From Tolumonas sp008015085 (GTDB lineage: Bacteria; Pseudomonadota; Gammaproteobacteria; Enterobacterales; Aeromonadaceae), in contig JAJUJX010000014.1 in NCBI GenBank assembly GCA_029265125.1, forward strand, positions 8,559 to 72,558: DNA of 64,000 nt, given 5' to 3'. This document shows, piece by piece, positions 60,355 through 64,000 of the stretch. Numbering within the stretch: the first letter of the stretch is position 1; every line of letters begins with the position of its first letter. The translations under genes and the position numbers were made by a program. The notes under the pieces are model-generated. The model was given only the letters and a program-made list of their open reading frames with translations, did not search any database and had not been told where the DNA came from.

Positions 60355-61650
60355 ATGAAAAAACTCTTGATGGCATTGATTGGATGGTTGTGGTTTAGTC
60401 AGTCTGCGATGGCAGAACTGGATATTCTGGTAACCGGTGGTATGGACAGTGGTCGTCCTGTCGCAATTGTTCCGTTTAAAGCCGATAGCTCGGTGCCGGA
60501 AGATGTAGCTAACGTCATCAGTTCAGACCTGATGCGTAGCGGCAAATTCAGCCCTCTGAGCCGTAACTCTATGCCGGAACAACCAGCACAAAGTGGTCAG
60601 ATTAATTTTGGAACCTGGTCTGCACTGGGTACTGAAGCAGTTGTAGTCGGCCACATTGAGGCTGCTGGCGCTGGTCAGTATCGTGTGACCTTTGAATTGG
60701 TGGATGTTGCCCGTGGCAAAACCGGTGGTAACGCTGTGCTGGACAGCCGTGTAGCGACTGTGACTGCAAAGCAGCTGCGTAAATATGCTCATCGCATCTC
60801 TGATATTGTTTACGAGAAACTGACTGGTGAACGCGGCGCGTTCCTGACTAGCATTCTGTATGTCACTGTTAACCGCGGCGATGCAATGCCGTATCGTTTG
60901 ATGCTGGCGGATTACGATGGGTATAACGAACGTATGTTGCTGCGTTCCCGTGAACCTATCATGTCCCCATCATGGTCACCTGATGGGCGTAAGATTGCCT
61001 ATGTAAGTTTTGAAAAACGTACACCAGCCATCTTTATTCAGGATCTGTACTCTCAGGCCCGTAGCATGCTGATTGCGCTGCCTGGTATCAATGGTGCTCC
61101 AGAATGGTCACCGGATGGTCGTTCTATGGCTGTTGTACTGTCCAAAGATGGTCAGCCTGATATCTACACCGTTGATATCGGCTCTCGTCGCCTGAATCGT
61201 TTGACTGCTGATCCGTCAATCGATACTGAACCGTCTTGGAGTGCCGATGGTCGTTCTGTATTCTTTACATCAGAGCGTGGCGGCAGACCGCAAATTTATA
61301 AAGTAGATGTAGCATCGCATAGCTCCAGCCGTGTAACATGGGAAGGTGATTCGAATCTTGGCGCAAGCGCTACTCCGGATGGCAAGGCGCTAGTGATGGT
61401 AAGCCGGATCCAGGGTGCTTATCGTATTGCACGTCAGGATCTGAATGGTGGTGGTGTGTATGTACTGACCAGTTCATCACTTGACGAATCACCAAGTGTT
61501 GCGCCAAATGGCAGTATGATCATCTATAGCACTGTATATCAAGGTCGCCAGGGGCTGGCACTGGTATCGGCAGACGGGCGTTTTAAAGCTAACTTACCTT
61601 CCGCTAAGGGAGAAGTTCGCTCTCCGGCCTGGTCACCGTTTTTGAATTAA
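60355..61650 (+). CDS. tolB: Tol-Pal system protein TolB
   Basis: A 431-residue periplasmic protein (E. coli 430). A signal peptide ends SQSAMA before ELDILVTGG; an N-terminal alpha/beta domain precedes a six-bladed beta-propeller from about residue 190, whose blades repeat SWSPDGRKIAYVSFE-, EWSPDGRSMAVVLS- and SWSADGRSVFFTSERGG-type sequences. It binds Pal and switches its link to peptidoglycan. Confidence 0.97.
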   Translation: MKKLLMALIGWLWFSQSAMAELDILVTGGMDSGRPVAIVPFKADSSVPEDVANVISSDLMRSGKFSPLSRNSMPEQPAQSGQINFGTWSALGTEAVVVGHIEAAGAGQYRVTFELVDVARGKTGGNAVLDSRVATVTAKQLRKYAHRISDIVYEKLTGERGAFLTSILYVTVNRGDAMPYRLMLADYDGYNERMLLRSREPIMSPSWSPDGRKIAYVSFEKRTPAIFIQDLYSQARSMLIALPGINGAPEWSPDGRSMAVVLSKDGQPDIYTVDIGSRRLNRLTADPSIDTEPSWSADGRSVFFTSERGGRPQIYKVDVASHSSSRVTWEGDSNLGASATPDGKALVMVSRIQGAYRIARQDLNGGGVYVLTSSSLDESPSVAPNGSMIIYSTVYQGRQGLALVSADGRFKANLPSAKGEVRSPAWSPFLN

Positions 61651-61678
61651 TCCGAGCAAATGTACCAAGGATATGAAA

Positions 61679-62197
61679 ATGAAAATTAACCCACTGCTGA
61701 AAACGCTGCTGATTGCAATTCCACTGGTTACTCTGGCTGCTTGTAGCCACAAGAAAGGCTCTACTTCTGCTGACACCGATGGTATGGGTGCTGGTCAGGG
61801 CGTAGAGACTTCAGGTCTGGACTCAGGTCTGTCAGCAGATGAACAAGCTCGTCAGCAGTTTGAATCATTGAAACAAGACAATGTGGTTTACTTCGGCTTC
61901 GACTCAGATGCTATCGAAGGCCAGTATGCACAGTTACTGCAGACTCACTCTGATTTCCTGCGTAGCCATAACACCGTTAAAGTGCTGATCGAAGGTCACA
62001 CTGACGAAAAAGGCACACCGGAATACAACATCGCCTTGGGCGAACGTCGTGCTAAAGCTGTTGCTAAATACATGCAGAATCTGGGTGTAGACGTTTCTCA
62101 GCTGTCAGTTGTGAGCTACGGTGAAGAAAAACCAGCAGACCCAAGCCACGGGGAAGATGCTGACAGCCACAACCGTCGTGCGGTACTGGTTTACTAA
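61679..62197 (+). CDS. pal: Peptidoglycan-associated lipoprotein Pal
   Basis: A 172-residue outer-membrane lipoprotein (E. coli 173). The lipobox is VTLAAC followed by SHKKG; the OmpA-like domain (VYFGFDSDAIEGQYAQLLQT and VLIEGHTDEKGTPEYNIALGERRAKAV) binds peptidoglycan diaminopimelate. I preferred ATG 61679 because CCAAGG is eight bases before it; ATG 61673, in frame, is too close to that site. It ends the Tol-Pal core with cpoB just after. Confidence 0.95.
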   Translation: MKINPLLKTLLIAIPLVTLAACSHKKGSTSADTDGMGAGQGVETSGLDSGLSADEQARQQFESLKQDNVVYFGFDSDAIEGQYAQLLQTHSDFLRSHNTVKVLIEGHTDEKGTPEYNIALGERRAKAVAKYMQNLGVDVSQLSVVSYGEEKPADPSHGEDADSHNRRAVLVY

Positions 62198-62203
62198 GGT
62201 TGA

Positions 62204-63019
62204 ATGTTGATGGGTAACCTCCATTATGTAAGGGCGGCCACTTTGATGGCCGCTGTTTTTTCTGTTTCCGTAGTACACGCCGACGACCTCGAAAATCGGG
62301 TTGCGCAATTGGAGAGAATGGTCAATGCCCGCAATCTCTCGCAAATTGAGATGCAGCAGCAGATTGATTCCTTAACCAATGATGTGCGTTCGTTGCGTGG
62401 TGCACTGGAAGAATCCAACTATAAATTGCAGCAGGCCACAGAGCGGCAGAAGAGTATGTATCAGGAGCTGGATAAAATTCAGCAACAGGCCGCTGCTCAG
62501 CCTCAGCCAGCCGCTGGCAGTACCCCTGCACAACCTCCTGCTCAATCATCTGATACCCAGGCTGCAAATCAGGCTCAGCCGCCAGCAGAAGCTGCTGCAC
62601 AGCCAACACCAGCAGCAGTGCAACAGCCTGCGACAGCACCTGCAAGTGGCTCAGAGAGCAAGGATTATGATGCCGCAGTAGCACTGGTCATTAAGCAGAA
62701 AAATTACGCGCAAGCGATACCTGCTTTTGATTCGTTTATTGCTAACTATCCTAATTCCTCGCTGCAACCGGGTGCTCACTACTGGTTAGGGCAATTACTG
62801 CTTAATCAGGGCGATCGTGATAAGGCGAAAGCACATTTCCTGACGGTCGCACAGAAATATAAAGATTCACCGAAACGTCCGGAAGCAATTTATAAGCTGG
62901 GGGTCATCTCTAAAGCAGATGGCGATGCTGACAAGGCAAATAAATTCTTTCAGTTGGTGATCAAGCAATACCCGAATACCTCTGCTGCTCAACTGGCGCA
63001 GAAGGCGATGGGTGGTTAA
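62204..63019 (+). CDS. cpoB: Cell division coordinator CpoB
   Basis: A 271-residue periplasmic protein (E. coli CpoB/YbgF 263). The signal peptide ends SVVHA, then an N-terminal coiled coil (DDLENRVAQLERMVNARNLSQIEMQQQID), a Gln/Pro/Ala-rich linker (about residues 95-150), and TPR repeats at the C-terminus (YAQAIPAFDSFIANYPNSSL, KAKAHFLTVAQKYKDSPKRP, KANKFFQLVIKQYPNTSAA). It links PBP1B action to Tol machinery. AAGGTTG precedes ATG 62204. A tRNA array follows, as in E. coli. Confidence 0.94.
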   Translation: MLMGNLHYVRAATLMAAVFSVSVVHADDLENRVAQLERMVNARNLSQIEMQQQIDSLTNDVRSLRGALEESNYKLQQATERQKSMYQELDKIQQQAAAQPQPAAGSTPAQPPAQSSDTQAANQAQPPAEAAAQPTPAAVQQPATAPASGSESKDYDAAVALVIKQKNYAQAIPAFDSFIANYPNSSLQPGAHYWLGQLLLNQGDRDKAKAHFLTVAQKYKDSPKRPEAIYKLGVISKADGDADKANKFFQLVIKQYPNTSAAQLAQKAMGG

Positions 63020-63096
63020 TAATAAGTTAAAAAGGGCCTGAATCGGCGAAAATTGGTCGAACGATGAGCAAACAGGAAAAAATCATTACTTTTCTG

Positions 63097-63124
63097 TTGC
63101 GTCGTGAACTTAAATCCGTATTAT
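63097..63124 (+). promoter_or_regulatory. Promoter of the Lys/Val tRNA array
   Basis: TTGCGT (63097-63102) and TATTAT (63119-63124) are 16 bases apart, with a GC-rich AGGCCGCCG discriminator after, typical of stable-RNA promoters. It is 44 bases before the first tRNA. Confidence 0.65.
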
Positions 63125-63167
63125 AGGCCGCCGTTGGCAGGGCACAAAAGCAAAGCCAGCAAAGAGT

Positions 63168-63243
63168 GGGTCGTTAGCTCAGTCGGTAGAGCAGCGGACT
63201 TTTAATCCGTTGGTCGAAGGTTCGAATCCTTCACGACCCACCA
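63168..63243 (+). tRNA. tRNA-Lys(TTT), copy 1
   Basis: A 76-base tRNA: acceptor GGGTCGT/ACGACCC, anticodon TTT in GGACTTTTAATCC, T-arm GGTTCGAATCC, encoded CCA. Confidence 0.97.
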
Positions 63244-63253
63244 CTTATTCCCA

Positions 63254-63329
63254 GGTCGCTTAGCTCAGCTGGGAGAGCACCTCCCTTACAAGGAGGGGGT
63301 CACTGGTTCGATCCCAGTAGCGACCACCA
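63254..63329 (+). tRNA. tRNA-Val(TAC), copy 1
   Basis: A 76-base tRNA: acceptor GGTCGCT/AGCGACC, anticodon TAC in CTCCCTTACAAGGAG, T-arm GGTTCGATCCC, encoded CCA. Confidence 0.97.
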
Positions 63330-63347
63330 GATTTTAGATTTACCAGT

Positions 63348-63423
63348 GGGTCGTTAGCTCAGTCGGTAGAGCAGCGGACTTTTAATCCGTTGGTCGAAGG
63401 TTCGAATCCTTCACGACCCACCA
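63348..63423 (+). tRNA. tRNA-Lys(TTT), copy 2
   Basis: Identical over all 76 bases to the first Lys copy, anticodon TTT, CCA encoded. Confidence 0.97.
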
Positions 63424-63434
63424 CTTAATTCCCA

Positions 63435-63510
63435 GGTCGCTTAGCTCAGCTGGGAGAGCACCTCCCTTACAAGGAGGGGGTCACTGGTTCGATCCCAGTA
63501 GCGACCACCA
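63435..63510 (+). tRNA. tRNA-Val(TAC), copy 2
   Basis: Identical to the first Val copy, anticodon TAC, CCA encoded. Confidence 0.97.
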
Positions 63511-63555
63511 GTTTTAAAGCATGGTTGCATTCCCATATTAACCATGACGGAATTA

Positions 63556-63631
63556 GGTCGCTTAGCTCAGCTGGGAGAGCACCTCCCTTACAAGGAGGGG
63601 GTCACTGGTTCGATCCCAGTAGCGACCACCA
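63556..63631 (+). tRNA. tRNA-Val(TAC), copy 3
   Basis: Identical to the other Val copies. It follows the second Val copy after 45 bases, so this position breaks the Lys-Val alternation. Confidence 0.97.
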
Positions 63632-63650
63632 AAATTTGTTAAAGATGTGT

Positions 63651-63726
63651 GGGTTGTTAGCTCAGTCGGTAGAGCAGCGGACTCTTAATCCGTAGGTCGA
63701 AGGTTCGATCCCTTCACAACCCACCA
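63651..63726 (+). tRNA. tRNA-Lys(CTT), variant copy
   Basis: A 76-base Lys-type tRNA with anticodon CTT in GGACTCTTAATCC. Acceptor reads GGGTTGT/ACAACCC, a paired change from the TTT copies (C-G to T-A), and the T-loop is TTCGATC, as in the Val copies, not TTCGAAT. It should decode AAG. E. coli has no CTT Lys tRNA. Confidence 0.95.
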
Positions 63727-63733
63727 GTTCCCA

Positions 63734-63809
63734 GGTCGCTTAGCTCAGCTGGGAGAGCACCTCCCTTACAAGGAGGGGGTCACTGGTTCGATCCCAGTAG
63801 CGACCACCA
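63734..63809 (+). tRNA. tRNA-Val(TAC), copy 4
   Basis: Identical to the other Val copies, anticodon TAC, CCA encoded. Confidence 0.97.
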
Positions 63810-63820
63810 ATTCTTTCGAT

Positions 63821-63896
63821 GGGTCGTTAGCTCAGTCGGTAGAGCAGCGGACTTTTAATCCGTTGGTCGAAGGTTCGAATCCTTCACGACCCACCA
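63821..63896 (+). tRNA. tRNA-Lys(TTT), copy 3
   Basis: Identical to Lys copies 1 and 2. It is the last tRNA visible; the 104 bases after it are AT-rich, with no clear terminator or gene. Confidence 0.97.
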
Positions 63897-64000
63897 TCTC
63901 TCTAAAGACCTTAAAATTCCATTCATATTTATCAGTAAATTTTAATCTGTTTTAACTGCATAATTACGCGTTTATCTGTGCTACATCATTAATAAAATTC

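Noticed and set aside
63160..63900. Regular direct repeats that could suggest a CRISPR array
   Set aside because: The repeats are 76-base tRNA genes with full cloverleaf pairing and encoded CCA, and spacers of irregular length.

Overview
The window is 64 kb of gammaproteobacterial chromosome, densely packed with housekeeping genes. Protein similarity and gene order both resemble Escherichia coli and Aeromonas, for example barA-rlmD-relA-mazG-pyrG-eno-ftsB-ispD-ispF-truD-surE-pcm-nlpD-rpoS, pncC-recA-recX-alaS-csrA-tRNA, miaB-ybeZ-ybeY-corC-lnt and cydABX-ybgC-tolQRAB-pal-cpoB-tRNA. From memory of such gene orders I would place it in the Aeromonadales, probably a Tolumonas-like organism; this is inference, since no 16S gene is present. 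I see no prophage, insertion sequence, CRISPR array, plasmid gene or obvious horizontally acquired island.

Layout. 1-4.9 kb: the 3' end of cysE, an unidentified membrane permease-like gene, zapB, rraA, an MFS symporter and a PPP-family phosphatase. 5-8.1 kb: ychJ, pabA, argD and crp. 8.4-12.7 kb: an accessory-looking amino-acid module made of a MocR-type regulator (with yheU) facing a LysE-type exporter and an Asp/Glu-type racemase, then an atypical PlsC-like acyltransferase. 12.7-29.3 kb: the barA to rpoS block. 29.3-37.3 kb: mutS facing pncC-recA-recX, then alaS and csrA. 37.4-44.9 kb: tRNA-Ser and tRNA-Arg, dnaB, alr, a small lipoprotein, an orphan CheX, dusA, a YdcH-like protein, a HAD hydrolase and lnt. 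44.9-54.3 kb: corC-ybeY-ybeZ-miaB on the minus strand, then fmdB-aspS, yebC and ruvC-ruvA-ruvB. 54.7-64 kb: cytochrome bd oxidase cydABX, the complete Tol-Pal operon, and an array of eight tRNA genes for Lys and Val.

Regulatory logic. Several global control genes lie together: crp, barA (normally upstream of UvrY and CsrB/C RNAs), relA, rpoS, csrA and recA. Candidate sites I could read directly are LexA boxes before recA and ruvA, FNR-like and ArcA-like sites before cydA, GGA motifs and a sigma-S-like -10 before csrA, a 12-bp hairpin just before the rpoS ribosome binding site, two mutually exclusive hairpins between pyrG and eno, and a perfect 18-bp palindrome in the MocR/LysE divergent promoter.

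Nothing here is clearly a new system. The best candidates for follow-up are the MocR-exporter-racemase module with its operator, the rpoS leader hairpin, the pyrG-eno competing hairpins, the two-residue insertion in the CRP cAMP pocket loop, and a tRNA-Lys(CTT) gene with compensatory changes inside a Lys/Val tRNA array.
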